A stretch of 11,119 nt of DNA from Echinostoma caproni (GCA_900618425.1 UZAN01057393.1:1-11119), one strand, 5' to 3'; shown: positions 1-8,719, counted from the stretch's first letter. Made by a program: numbers and translations. Notes: generated by a model from the letters alone, not told the origin.

Positions 1-2
1 GG

Positions 3-1032
3 ATAATTAAGGGCATGGCGGTTGTTAAGCCTGTACTCAATCGATGTTATCGCTGCAAAGCATTGTATTCAAAACCATGCTCACAAATTATGGCACCGTT
101 ACCATTGCACAGAGTTACAGTTGGCGAACGTCCCTTCTAATATTGTGGGGTTGACTACTTTGGTCCCCTTTACGTGCGAGTAGGTAGAACATAGCAGAAG
201 CGTTATGGGTGCCTTTTTACATGCTTGCAAATCAGAGCTGTGCACATCGAAATAGCGCATAGTTTAACGACTGATTCTTTCCTAATGGCGTTCTTACGTT
301 TCGTAGCTAGACGCGGTAGACCAGAGGTTGTTTACAGTGACAACGGTTCAAATTTCATAGGAGCCAACACTGAGTTGAAGGAAAAACTAAATGTGGTGAA
401 TGAGACCAAAATAGCGGACGAGCTGTCTAAGCGTCATATTGAATGGATCTTCCAACCACCTGGAGCGAGCCACCGCGGTGGTGTGTGGGAAAGGATGATT
501 CGTACATTCCGGCGAATCATGACGGCAGTAGGTGTAGATCAAACACTTAATGATGAGTCTCTGTCGACATATAGCCTTGAGGTTGAGAGAATCATTAATG
601 AGCGTCCATTGGTTCCGGTATACGACGATCCAGCCAACCCATCAGTTCTCCGTCCTGTTGACTTGCTTCTGTTGGATGCCAACCAAAACGGCATTCTCGG
701 CGAAATATCTAGGCACGGAAGGTACACTATGGGCTGGCGTCAAGCACAACATCTAGCATCCGTGTTCTGGAGACGGCGCTGAGAATACCTGCCAAATCTG
801 CAGTTATCCCATAAATGGCTAACAGTTGAGCGTGATATTCAAGTGAGAGATCTGGTCCTATTGCTAGATGGTAATACGCCACGTGGTCAGTGGCCAAAGG
901 GTGTTATCACAGAAGTGTTTCGAGGACAGGATGGGCATGTACGTCATGCTATGTTGCGCACGAAAAAATGGTATTCTTAGAAAGGATATTCGCCCTATGA
1001 GCTTGTTGGAGCGAGTAGAAGCGAGAGAGTAG
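3..1032 (+). pseudogene. BEL/Pao retrotransposon pol 3' end: integrase core and DUF5641 tail (copy E1)
   Basis: One reading frame runs from the window edge and reads as the carboxy-terminal third of a BEL/Pao polyprotein, the integrase that would join element cDNA to host DNA in the nucleus. A CysXXCys pair at 45-56 is the end of the amino-terminal zinc-binding part. The core follows: GVDYFGP with the first catalytic Asp at 153-155, SDNGSN with the second Asp at 339-341, and GGVWER with the Glu at 489-491. The Asp-Glu distance is 50 residues. The DUF5641 tail (EYLPNLQ, then NTPRGQWP) begins near 770. In-frame stops lie at 138-140, 192-194 and 780-782. A one-base gain in the A run at about 962-967 shifts the frame, and the tail resumes as IRPMSLLE and ends at the TAG at 1030-1032. 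The 780 TGA could be a CGA that lost its CpG. The 5' part lies outside the window. Confidence 0.93.
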
Positions 1033-1191
1033 GTGTTGGTTTTCCCGTGTTTGCTATCTGCCTGAACTCCGGTCTCCGACAGCGTGGCTCCATAGAAATA
1101 AATAAATAAAGTTTGATGCTTGACCATGAAAACCGTTCCGGTTTTGAGGGCCGGTGTTGAATTTGTTTGTGGTTGTTGATCGAGTTGTAAC
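1033..1191 (+). repeat. Possible 3' LTR or 3' untranslated end of copy E1
   Basis: This stretch starts right after the pol stop codon. It opens with TGTTGG at 1034 and contains a polyadenylation-signal cluster. A possible end is the TTGTAACA at 1184-1191, which resembles the ACA-type end of the LTR of copy A. The resulting length of about 158 bp would be short for a BEL/Pao LTR, so the true end may lie further right or the LTR may be truncated. No matching 5' LTR exists in the window to confirm it. Confidence 0.35.
1097..1110 (+). promoter_or_regulatory. Triple overlapping polyadenylation signal
   Basis: Three overlapping AATAAA hexamers start at 1097, 1101 and 1105, about 65 nt after the end of the integrase frame of copy E1. 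This is where the 3' end signal of the element transcript is expected. The assignment rests on the motif and its position only. Confidence 0.5.
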
Positions 1192-1619
1192 AAATGCTTC
1201 GGCATCAATTCTTCACGCAATCTTTTCGCACACATCATGGACCATGTATTTGTTTGACTGTATCACTTTTACATTCTTCTCAATATCGTTGACTCGAGCG
1301 GCTGGAGTGGAACTCCGCTATTTTTGAGACGCTGCTTGATTTGTATTTATCGTGATTCTCGGACATTGTGACCCTAGAGGTTTCATTATCGAGGTTCGTT
1401 GTGAATATGCAACTTCAATCTTATTGTTAATTAACAGTACCGTGTCAATAATCAATCAAACCCTATTTTGACGATCGTCTTTTCTCACTGGGATCAGTTC
1501 GGGCAATATTTGACTACGTGAAACGTATTGTTATCCGGATTGATCGTTCGGTGGAATTCGACAGACGTATCAGTAGTGACGCACGCGTAACTCGTTCGAG
1601 ACGGGTCCTCCAGAATCAA
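1192..1619. other. Stretch with no recognised gene
   Basis: No coding similarity was recognised on either strand. The left end has a small hairpin with a TTCG loop (ATGC-TTCG-GCAT, about 1193-1204). On the minus strand, a frame continuing from the LINE reverse transcriptase stays open from 1697 to about 1494. The family resemblance fades near 1620, so this may be a diverged or unrelated tail. Confidence 0.4.
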
Positions 1620-2770
1620 CACCTCGGGTATTCTGCACGCCATGGTCGCGCATAGACGAAAAACGTTGTCCTCTGGCTTTGTTTGCGGCCTTCGCATACA
1701 GGGTGCTTGAATTGAAATCCCGCTTTACCAAGATGCTTAGATCCTTCGCCTTGTGCGCCCGTTGTATGAACATGCCCCTTGTTGTCTTTTCGACAGCTCT
1801 GGTCGTTAGTATCTGACAATCCGAGGCGTTTAGTGTTTGTCCCATCTTTTCACTACCTCTATGTCCCTTGCTAGATCTTATCCGGCTATCTAGACGTCGT
1901 CTGCAAACAAAAAACAGGGATTTTGGAGATCCCGTGCTAGGCCGGTAATGTAAAGCAGGAACAGCAGTGGGTCAAGTACTGATTCTTAAGGTACACCGCT
2001 TGTGCCCTCCTCATCGGATGTGTGAGCTCGTACTTTGACACTAAACGTCCGGTGCGCAAGAAAGCCCATTATCCAGCCCCTGACTTGCCCATCTATTCCC
2101 AATATTGGCATCTTATGATCTAACAGATGGTGGCTGACCGAGTCAAATGCTTTCTGGATATCTAGATACCATACCTCTACCGGTAGGCTTTCATCGATTC
2201 TACGTGTGACCTCGTCTGGAAATACCAGCAGTTTTTTAGAAAAGATCTCTTTTCAGGAAATCCGTGCTGAACTGGTGCCAATGGTCCGCTTTAACCGTGT
2301 AGTGTCATGTTTGCCTTGTAATTAGGCGCTCCAAACACTTATATATTACTGATGTTAGACCTATGATCTGTAATTCTTGGCGTTTTGCCGGGATCTATAC
2401 CTGTGGATTGCCACTACCGTGGCCTTGATGCAGTCGTTCGGGACAGTTCCCAGTCTAAGCAACTCTTTAATTAACTCAACTATCGGTCCCACTATGACGT
2501 CATCCAGCGGTTGTACAATCGCTGGGTGAATTCTGTCAGCTGCCGCGGCCTTGAACCTATTGAGTCGGTCAATTCTCCCAACATAACCCGAGATTTCACA
2601 GAGATTGATGACCTGGTGCAGTTACTTTCGTTTGGTGGCAGATTATCTGTCACCCTTGGGATCCTGTACGTGCTTTTCAAGAACTGTAGCAGGATACGTG
2701 TCCTATTCCTCTCACCCAGTGATAATTCTCCGGTCGACGATTCTAGAGTACCATCCGTTTCACGAGTGTT
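1620..2770 (-). pseudogene. CR1-like LINE reverse transcriptase, decayed
   Basis: Read on the minus strand, this is the reverse transcriptase of a non-LTR retrotransposon, which would copy element RNA at a nicked target site. The order is as expected. A linker (DGTLES near 2765) comes first, then the fingers (DRIHPAIVQPL at 2537 downward, followed by ATVVAIH). Motif A is LDIQKAFDSVSHH, with FDSVS at 2133-2147. The SGVP block runs into SVLDPLLFLLYI. The catalytic FADDV is at 1893-1907, and the thumb reads DFNSSTLYAKAANKARG. One frame covers 2537 to about 2380 and again about 2250 to 1845. Stops are at 1986-1988 (where the SGVPQ Gln is expected) and directly after FADDV at 1890-1892, with further stops and frameshifts near 2370-2260 and 1840. 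The usual PQGS and LGP residues read as stop-ES and LDP. Assignment to CR1 rather than a related clade is by overall look. Confidence 0.88.
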
Positions 2771-2787
2771 TCACTTATTGATATATA

Positions 2788-3005
2788 ACACTTACATATT
2801 ACTGAGGTCAAACATGGTTTGTAATTCTCGGTGTTTTGCCGGGATCCAGACTTGTGTATTGCCACTACTGTGGCTTAGATGCTTTGGAGATCAGCATTAT
2901 TGTGACCGGCCTCCAACAGTCGGAGATAATGGAACAATTAAGAGATTCATTGAAAACGGAGATAATTGCCCCTGCTACGAAAGCAGCACCAAATCTGGAA
3001 AGCGC
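2788..3005 (-). pseudogene. Second CR1-like LINE RT fragment (fingers region)
   Basis: This short minus-strand piece corresponds to the fingers part of the same kind of reverse transcriptase as the neighbour at 1620-2770. It reads ATVVAIHKSGSRQN and NYKP, then VICKC. In another frame upstream (2890-2995) it reads GAIISVFNESL and ISDCWRPVTI, matching the segment that precedes this block in CR1-like RTs. The DNA at 2788-2881 aligns with 2335-2431 at roughly 80% by eye with one gap, so the window holds two different copies in the same orientation. It is truncated on both sides and carries at least one frameshift and one stop. Confidence 0.72.
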
Positions 3006-3797
3006 TCGATTTGACGGTTTGCAGCAGAACCTCTACACTACTTATCCATTTACATCATCCTTTTGTTATCCCTTCTTTCTCTTTTATGAACTCAACGTTT
3101 GACAGTTGTTTTAAACGGCCTTCTTATTAGCCGCTCGGTATCTTTGGGGTCACGCACCTTGATTTTCTCAATTTTTTGTCTATCTGTAACTGGGACCTAG
3201 GACGGTTTCGCAAGTCGCAAATATATAAACTGATGTATGCCTATATTAGTAACGAAATTCCAACTGTCGTTGGAATGTCTTCCTACGTGTTGGAAGATTG
3301 GTAAGTCGATATCGAGATATTGCGACTCGTTCAGAATTGCCGTTACAGTTTGAAACCTTGGTCAAATTACGTTTGGTGAGTTCTTCTACATACCTCTTTT
3401 GTGTTCAATATTTCGTTTCTACATTGAATTTAATGTCGTGTCAACCTGGTCAATCAACCTCATTCAGACTATCGTCCTTCGGAGAGAAAAAAGGTGAAAA
3501 ACAACATTTGTTAAGAACTCGAATGCTGCGCTAACCTTCTAGGATCAGATCGCAGCACCAGGTCGGCAACAAAATGACCAGAAGTAAAACTACGGTTGTT
3601 GAGGTCGAAACACAGTATATAAAGTGAGGTAAAAGAAGCCGTCTTCACACAACAAACTTGCGAGGCCGACGCAATCGCGGGAGGTTCCTGTTCTGCGCCA
3701 AATGATACTACCTCGGAATTGTTCCAGTAAAAAGGCATTACTGTGAGCACTGCATGTACCATGGACGATCTATTATTGCCAAGAGCTCAGGTACTGG
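3006..3797. other. Unassigned 0.8-kb stretch
   Basis: No domain was recognised in any frame. The longest open frames (3298-3534 + and 3511-3762 -) have no family motif and look like chance. The stretch is AT-rich with a TATA-like TATATAAA at about 3616-3623 and a pair of hairpins at 3257-3297. It lies between a LINE fragment and BEL/Pao copy D and could be untranslated or LTR sequence of either, or host DNA. Nothing decides between these. Confidence 0.4.
3257..3297. repeat. Two adjacent hairpins sharing TTGGAA arms
   Basis: ATTCCAAC at 3257-3264 and GTTGGAAT at 3269-3276 form a perfect 8-bp stem with a 4-nt loop. TCTTCC at 3278-3283 and GGAAGA at 3292-3297 form a second 6-bp stem with an 8-nt loop. 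The right arms of both contain TTGGAA. The structure is plain in the sequence. Its role is unknown. Confidence 0.55.
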
Positions 3798-4253
3798 ATG
3801 AGAAAAAACTGCTCGAATAACTCATCTAAAGGGTACAGAAAGAGAGCATCTGACAAACAAATGTTTACAGTTACTCGGGAGAGTAAAACTAGCATCATGT
3901 TGGAGGATTTATATAACAAAGATTTTGAATACCTGCATACCATGGTCACACATCACTTCGAAGAGGATCGCCGAGCGTTGCGAATGGCGGAGGAATCGAC
4001 AAATGATGACGGGAAACGATTGAGCATCGGATTAACGTGGAAAACCAAACCAGAGACCATACTGAACAACTACGAGCTAGTGTTTCGGAGGTTAGAATGC
4101 CTGAAACGCTGGTTTATGTGAGATCCAAATTTATCTATTTGGTAGAGCAGTTTATTGAACGGCCACTTGCTAAAGGGTTATTTTGACCGCGTACCTGACT
4201 GTCAACTGGAAGTCGCGTACAAACTTAGGTGCGAGTGTCGTGGTCTGCAGGAA
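3798..4253 (+). pseudogene. BEL/Pao pol fragment, protease-RT linker (copy D)
   Basis: The frame gives the segment that lies between protease and reverse transcriptase in BEL/Pao polyproteins. It reads LEDLYNKDFEYLHTM, then an acidic EEDRRALRMAEES block, SIGLTWKTKPE, NNYELVFRRLECLKR, and after an in-frame stop DPN, LLKGYF and VPDCQLEV. The matching block of copy A (about 7830-7560) has the same order, with VPLPWKKG, MGNYMSALSRLNSLKR and VPVPGNQL. Stops are at 4119-4121, 4143-4145 and 4254-4256. Similarity to the family starts near 3855. The ATG at 3798 has no special claim to be a true start, since this is an internal part of a polyprotein. No protease is visible to the left, and the RT expected to the right is missing. 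The fragment runs tail-to-tail into copy B. Confidence 0.75.
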
Positions 4254-4309
4254 TAATTGTTCCATCCACGTGATACCATTGCTGAGGTGTTGAGCTTTCA
4301 TATATTATA

Positions 4310-5535
4310 GCCCATCGGTTGGCTTTAAATTTGTTGTTTGTATATAAAACACAATTGTTGAATCAGTCCAGTAGAATATAGACCCCTTTGAAATATCCAA
4401 CTCCCGGTTTATGGTATCACATAAATTAATCGCTACAACGGCAGCTGCCAGCTCTAGTCTAGACATTTTAACTGCCTTAAGCTGAGCCACGCGAAATGTA
4501 GCTATAACGAGGTTACATACGTTACCATTTATGCTATCCCCTCAAGTAAGCTGCGGCCCCATAAGCTGGTTCAGACGCGTCACTGAATATGTGCATTTGC
4601 GCTGACTTACGGGTTCTTTGGTTTTCACTCCCCAAACACCTCGGCACTTTTAGTTCCTGCAATTTGTTGACCTCACTAAACCAAAATTCCCAAGTGCACC
4701 GGTCATTCTCACCTTCTAGTTCATCCCATTCAAGGGTTTTGCGATGAAGTGCTTGTAACAATTCTCTGTCCGCCGGAAGTATTGGAGTAACAAAACGCAG
4801 AGGGTCATACAGAGAAGCAACATACAAAAGCAGTTCCCTTTTAGTAAACGGCTTTTGGATTGCTTCAAACGAGAAGACGAAAGCATCGTCAGCGACAAGC
4901 CAATTCATACCTAAAGTGTGCTCTTGGGCACCTAGATTCATATTTGGCTGTGCAAAACTAACCGCCCTTATGCTCTCTGGAATAATGCTTATGGCGTCAC
5001 TGCAGTTGCTCAACCACTTGCATAGCCGGAAACCTCACTTGCTAAGCGCCACTCTTTAGTGATCAGCAAAATGTATTCCTTGCTCAGCATCATCATACGA
5101 TGCTACAACGTAGTCCACGTATAAAGCGTCCAATTGCACATCTCATTCGATCATTGTCTGTGTCTATGATTCGACCGTGCTTCGTAAGACTTAGTTTGCA
5201 CAAAATGGCGACAAAAGGACACCAAATGGGTGAACTAAAATTCTATATTCCTTTGGTTGTTGATTGAGATCTCCATCAGGCCACCATAGGAACCTTAATG
5301 CCCTCGAGTCACGTTCAAGCACTCTAACCTGCAAAAGCATCTCTTGTACGTCTGCTGCTACAGCTACTTTGCCTTAGCGAAAACGCAGCATTACTCCAAC
5401 TAAGTTAGCTACGATATTTGGTCCTGACAATAAGTATTGGTTAGAACAAACTCCTTGTTAGGTGGCTGCACAATCAAAGACTATTCTCACCTTTTCAGGT
5501 TTCTTTGGGGTTTACCACCGGATGATGTGGTTGTT
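4310..5535 (-). pseudogene. BEL/Pao reverse transcriptase and RNase H fragment (copy B)
   Basis: The minus strand reads as the RT core start (HHPVVNP at about 5530, VRIVFDCAA), then VAVAADVQEMLLQVRV, ALRFLWWPDGD and LVHPFGVLLSPF. The thumb follows (FTKRELLLYVASLYDPLRFVTP in the long open stretch 4534-5013), then RNase H. The RT active-site box reads YVDY at 5110-5121 instead of YVDD, so a metal-binding Asp is lost. RNase H keeps three acidic residues: Asp in SDASEP (4579-4581), Glu in SRLEL (4452-4454) and Asp in WTDST (4362-4364). A one-base insertion breaks the frame near 5503-5508 and another shift lies near 4543. Several stops occur between 5480 and 5020. It differs clearly in sequence from copy A over the same RT region, so it is a separate lineage. 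The end near 4310 lacks the linker to integrase. Confidence 0.9.
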
Positions 5536-5539
5536 GAAC

Positions 5540-6335
5540 TTTGTCGCTTTAAAAGAGCGAGCCTCCCTTAGACATGGTGTAACGCATCTGGGCCAGCGGA
5601 TTATTACGTCGAAAGACAACGCGATATAATCACTCTTGCTCAAAGGGCAATGCTGTTGGATTGTGTCTGTGAGGTGACTCTCACTTGTTATGACAAGGCC
5701 TAGCAGTGAGAGGGCTTGCCCGTTTGGGCTTTCGACGTGCTGAGACCATGACAGCCCTGTGACCAGGTTGACTAACAGCCTTCCAAGTGTATTATCCAGG
5801 GCATGGAGTCTGCTCCAGTCTATTGCCGGAGCGTTGAAGTCTCCATTTATCAGAAGATGCGCTTTTTAATTGATCTATCAGGAGTTGTAATTCTAGCTCG
5901 CAACAGAAGGGTGAGCGATGGACTACTCCTAGCGCCATTGTCTCACAGAGAGACAGGGGAAATTGGACCAAAAGGCAGTCTATGAAGGGGATGGGAGGGA
6001 GTGATAAAACTATCGCTGGTGAGAAGTGGTCACCCTTGTAGAGGATCACATCACCTGCTCGCCCTCTCATTGAGTCTCTTCGGATCAATGAGTAACATAC
6101 AAGGGATATTTCGCCATCGCTGTTTTCCGGGGTCAACCAGGTTTCTGTGAGAGCTAAAACATGGGGTTTCTTATCGGTTACTAACTGTTTGAATCCCAGC
6201 ATCTTGTTCGAGATGTTGAGACAGTTAGAGGAAATACACTTCAGAGCCCACTTCAGTAGTAGCAGGGTTAGAGGAGGGATCTTTGGGAGGGGCTCTAATT
6301 TGGGTATCTGGTTGCAATGGGTGGGATGTGAACAC
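5540..6335 (-). pseudogene. CR1-like LINE endonuclease fragment
   Basis: This is an apurinic-type endonuclease domain of a non-LTR element, which would nick target DNA to prime reverse transcription. On the minus strand it reads NISNKMLGFKQLV, PHVLALTETWLTP with the catalytic Glu at 6143-6145, then RRDSMRGRAGDVILY, MALGVVHRSPF, NGDFNAPAIDW with GDFN at 5833-5844, and LSKSDYIALSF. The family box SDH reads SDY at 5626-5634, so the catalytic His is replaced. A one-base loss near 5859-5866 separates the two frames. The domain is bordered on its 5' side by integrase of BEL/Pao copy A, with which it shares an open frame, and on its 3' side by RT of copy B. The LINE's own reverse transcriptase does not follow. 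Confidence 0.88.
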
Positions 6336-6340
6336 GATCG

Positions 6341-6795
6341 ATTGGGTAGGATTACCGGATGCTTGAAAAAGGATGAGTAGTTTGCGTAACTAAGTCGCCC
6401 ACCTACACAAAGCAAGTCACCTATCGTAACTGGACAAAGCTTCCTCAAAGAATGCAACATGTCTCCGTTTCGTGCTTCTTGAAGTTCTGCCTGTAATGCT
6501 GATTCACCCAATGTTTTGTTCTACATCATTCTTAAAATCTTCTATCGAGCTGCGTCGATATCTTTGACCGTGAGGTTTCCTACGCTCAGGGTACTTTCGT
6601 TTCTCGACGAATACATAATTATAATGTAAGAGGTGAAACAAATACTCCATGCAACTGACTTTAGAAGTTTTGACCATTGAGAGTAATGATGCAGAAGCTG
6701 TTCTAGTTTTATCGACAGAATAGCTGTGTTCACGCGTGCTACAATTTTCTTCAACTCCACGCCATCCGGTGGGGACGATGATGGAGATAATGCCT
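6341..6795 (-). pseudogene. Copy A: linker and integrase amino-terminal region
   Basis: One minus-strand frame covers the segment between RNase H and the integrase core. It reads DGVELKKIVARV, LLHHYSQWSKLLKSVAW, NLTVKDIDAAR, then after two stops (6542-6544 and near 6520) ESALQAELQE, LHSLRKLCPV, LCVGGRLSYAN and FKHPVILP. Those last two blocks lie just before the HHCC zinc finger in BEL/Pao integrases. The frame ends its family match at about 6341, where LINE sequence takes over without a stop, so a fused reading frame runs across the junction. The catalytic core is not present. The start near 6795 is a deletion joint, not a gene start. Confidence 0.85.
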
Positions 6796-6798
6796 GTG

Positions 6799-7830
6799 AC
6801 CTAGCGGGTCGAACCACGAACTGACGCTGGATAATATACCTTTTCTTGTCACCGGTTCATCTGGTAGCTGGAACTGGAACGTAAAAACATCTCTTGTTGT
6901 GTCCCACTGCACGTCCAAAGCTCTCTGACAACTGGGATCAAATTGAGGCAGTTGAACCAGGTTAGTACTTGTGCTGTCTTCCGAGAGGGATTCTTCAAGT
7001 TCGGGTGAATTAGATGACCACCTTCTCAGTTTAAAACCACATCTTCTTAATAGTTCGGTTATTTCCTTCGCAAAACGTAAGGCTTCATCACATGTCGTGA
7101 ACTATGCAAGACAGTCATCAGCGTAGAAGTTCTCTTCTATGGCTTTTAGCACCGCACGCTCATTACAACTACCGAATTCTCTTTCAGCCCTCTTCAAGGC
7201 AAAACACTTACGAAACGGTGAAGAAATTGCACCAAACGGGTGAGTTATTATTTGATATTCCTCAGGATCCTTGAGTGAGTCACCCTGTGGCCACCAGAGA
7301 AACCTCAAAGCGCTTCTATCATGTTTTGGCACCCTCACTTGCATAAACATCTGTTCTATGTCAGCTGTAACAGCTACACGTTCTTTAAGGAATCGCAAAA
7401 GTATACCCACTAAATTCGCGGTGATGTCTAGATCTTGATAGAGCATGTGATTCAAAGATTGCCCCTTGTATTTGGCCGCACAATCCAAAAGTATACGCAG
7501 CTTTTCCGGCTTTTATGGGTTTATTACTCCATGATGAAGCAGGTTACAAAGCGGATGAAAGTCGCAGCGTAACTGGTTCCCTGGGACTGGCACGGCATAT
7601 CTCTTTTCTATAGTCATCTTCATCGTTTGTGTATAATGGAACTGTAGCGCCCCGTCATTAATTAAGCTCCGCTTCAGGCTGTTCAACCTCGAGAGCGCTG
7701 ACATATAGTTTCCCATACCGGTAGTCACACCCTTCTTCCATGGCAGAGGGACAACCAAGTGCCCACCGACGAACTTTGTACCGGACTCTTCAATAACGAC
7801 AGCCTCCGTATCTTCTACAGAATTGCCTTA
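6799..7830 (-). pseudogene. Copy A: pre-RT linker and reverse transcriptase
   Basis: A single minus-strand frame of about 340 codons carries this block with only two stops (about 7513-7515 and 7099-7101). It reads VPLPWKKG, MSALSRLNSLKR and VPVPGNQL, then LRILLDCAAKYKG, VAVTADIEQMFMQVRV, ALRFLWWPQGD and THPFGAISSPF. The active-site box is YADD at 7114-7125, intact. It continues with DEALRFAKEITELLRRCGFKLRRW as palm-thumb, VTRKGILSSVSSWFDPLG at about 6853-6799, and stops abruptly there. In other BEL/Pao elements FDPLG is followed by the rest of the thumb and RNase H, both missing here. This is the best preserved enzyme of the window. The enzyme would copy element RNA into DNA inside cytoplasmic particles. 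Confidence 0.92.
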
Positions 7831-8440
7831 ATCTAATAATTTGGGCGTCTGCCAATTCTGCATCGTACATTTGCATTACCTGATGCATTAAATTTGAGTC
7901 TTCTGCAGCCAAGCAGTTGACCAATTTCATTTCATACGAAGCGAAACCTGAAGGTCCAAAAATTACCCAATCTAATAGCGTCCAAACTGCATAAGGATAC
8001 TTTCGATTGCCGAACCTTTGGTTGAGTACCCAATGCGCCTCCGGTATATCGCATCCAAGTAATAGCAGAACTTACCCATCAAAGTATTCTACCGGAAGGT
8101 CTGCCAAATTGGGCCATTTTTCATCCTTTCAGAGATGTCTCTAAACGGCTTATGAACAGGCAATTCTTTTATAACAACCGCTTGCTCCACACGTACTGAT
8201 TCTGCTTCATTTAGAGGCAGTACCTGAAAAGCACTCCTGACAAAGTTTGCCTCCACTTATCCAATCATTGTAGTTATTTTTGAATGGTTTCTTTGTTGGC
8301 TCAACCCCACCTGAAGTATTGCACTCGCCTTAATCAGCGTCGTATACGATCCATCATCTACCAGGGCATATCCGATTGTCTCTTTTAATCCAGCCCTTAT
8401 TTTGACCGGCAATAATCCCAGGCTCACATTATTGGTCCGA
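7831..8440 (-). pseudogene. Copy A: aspartic protease and following linker
   Basis: The minus strand gives the retropepsin-like domain that would cut the polyprotein. SLGLLPVKIRAG is followed by IGYALVDDGSYTTLI, where the DDGS at 8347-8358 holds the catalytic Asp in the BEL/Pao form of the DTG motif. After frameshifts come KELPVHKPFRDIS and then a clean stretch with LLLGCDIPEAHWVLNQRFGN (CDIPEAHW at 8030-8053), KYPYAVWTLLDWVIFGPSG and VNCLAAEDSNLMHQVMQM, down to about 7840. At least two frame changes separate the three parts, since the DDGS, CDIPEAHW and RT frames all differ. Confidence 0.85.
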
Positions 8441-8508
8441 AGTCTAGTTGCTCAGCAGTGGCCCTCCCCGATTGGTTCATGTTGTGTGCTTAGGACTTTC
8501 TTGACGAT

Positions 8509-8707
8509 GTGAAGTAACTTGTGATGTCTACCTCCGCAACCACTCACGTCACAGGTGGTCTTATTACTGCAGTCATTCGCTCGATGGCTTCCCATTAAAC
8601 ATAAAACACAAACCATATCTTCGTGTCTTGTCTCATCTTTCCTGGGTATTTAACTCCGAAAAGCTCAAACAAGATGAAACCAGATGGTTTTCAGCACAAA
8701 TCACACA
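8509..8707 (-). pseudogene. Copy A: Gag zinc-knuckle cluster
   Basis: Three Cys/His clusters lie in a row on the minus strand. The first, CVICAENHLVSSC at 8669-8707, has spacing CX2CX3HX4C. The second, CVLCLMGSHRANDC at 8569-8610, has spacing CX2CX4HX4C. The third, CDVSGCGGRHHKLLH at 8509-8553, has spacing CX4CX3H with a final His. The nucleocapsid part of BEL/Pao Gag carries such clusters to bind element RNA. All ligand residues are kept even though a one-base shift separates the first cluster from the second and a TGA falls between them. Confidence 0.82.
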
Positions 8708-8719
8708 TCTATGTGTGCG

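Noticed and set aside
1193..1204. Hairpin with TTCG loop considered as a bacterial-type terminator or structured RNA.
   Set aside because: The stem is only 4 bp, there is no T tract, and the context is a eukaryotic retrotransposon.
864..1238. A 124-codon minus-strand frame opposite the end of copy E1.
   Set aside because: It is antisense to the DUF5641 tail and LTR-like region and has no recognisable motif.
2511..3014. A 167-codon plus-strand frame.
   Set aside because: It is antisense to two CR1-like RT fragments whose motifs are clear on the minus strand.
3298..3534. Plus-strand 78-codon frame considered as a small gene.
   Set aside because: No motif, no start context or neighbours that support it, and it lies in AT-rich sequence of unknown type.
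3511..3762. Minus-strand 83-codon frame considered as a gag or host exon.
   Set aside because: No domain recognised and no continuation on either side.
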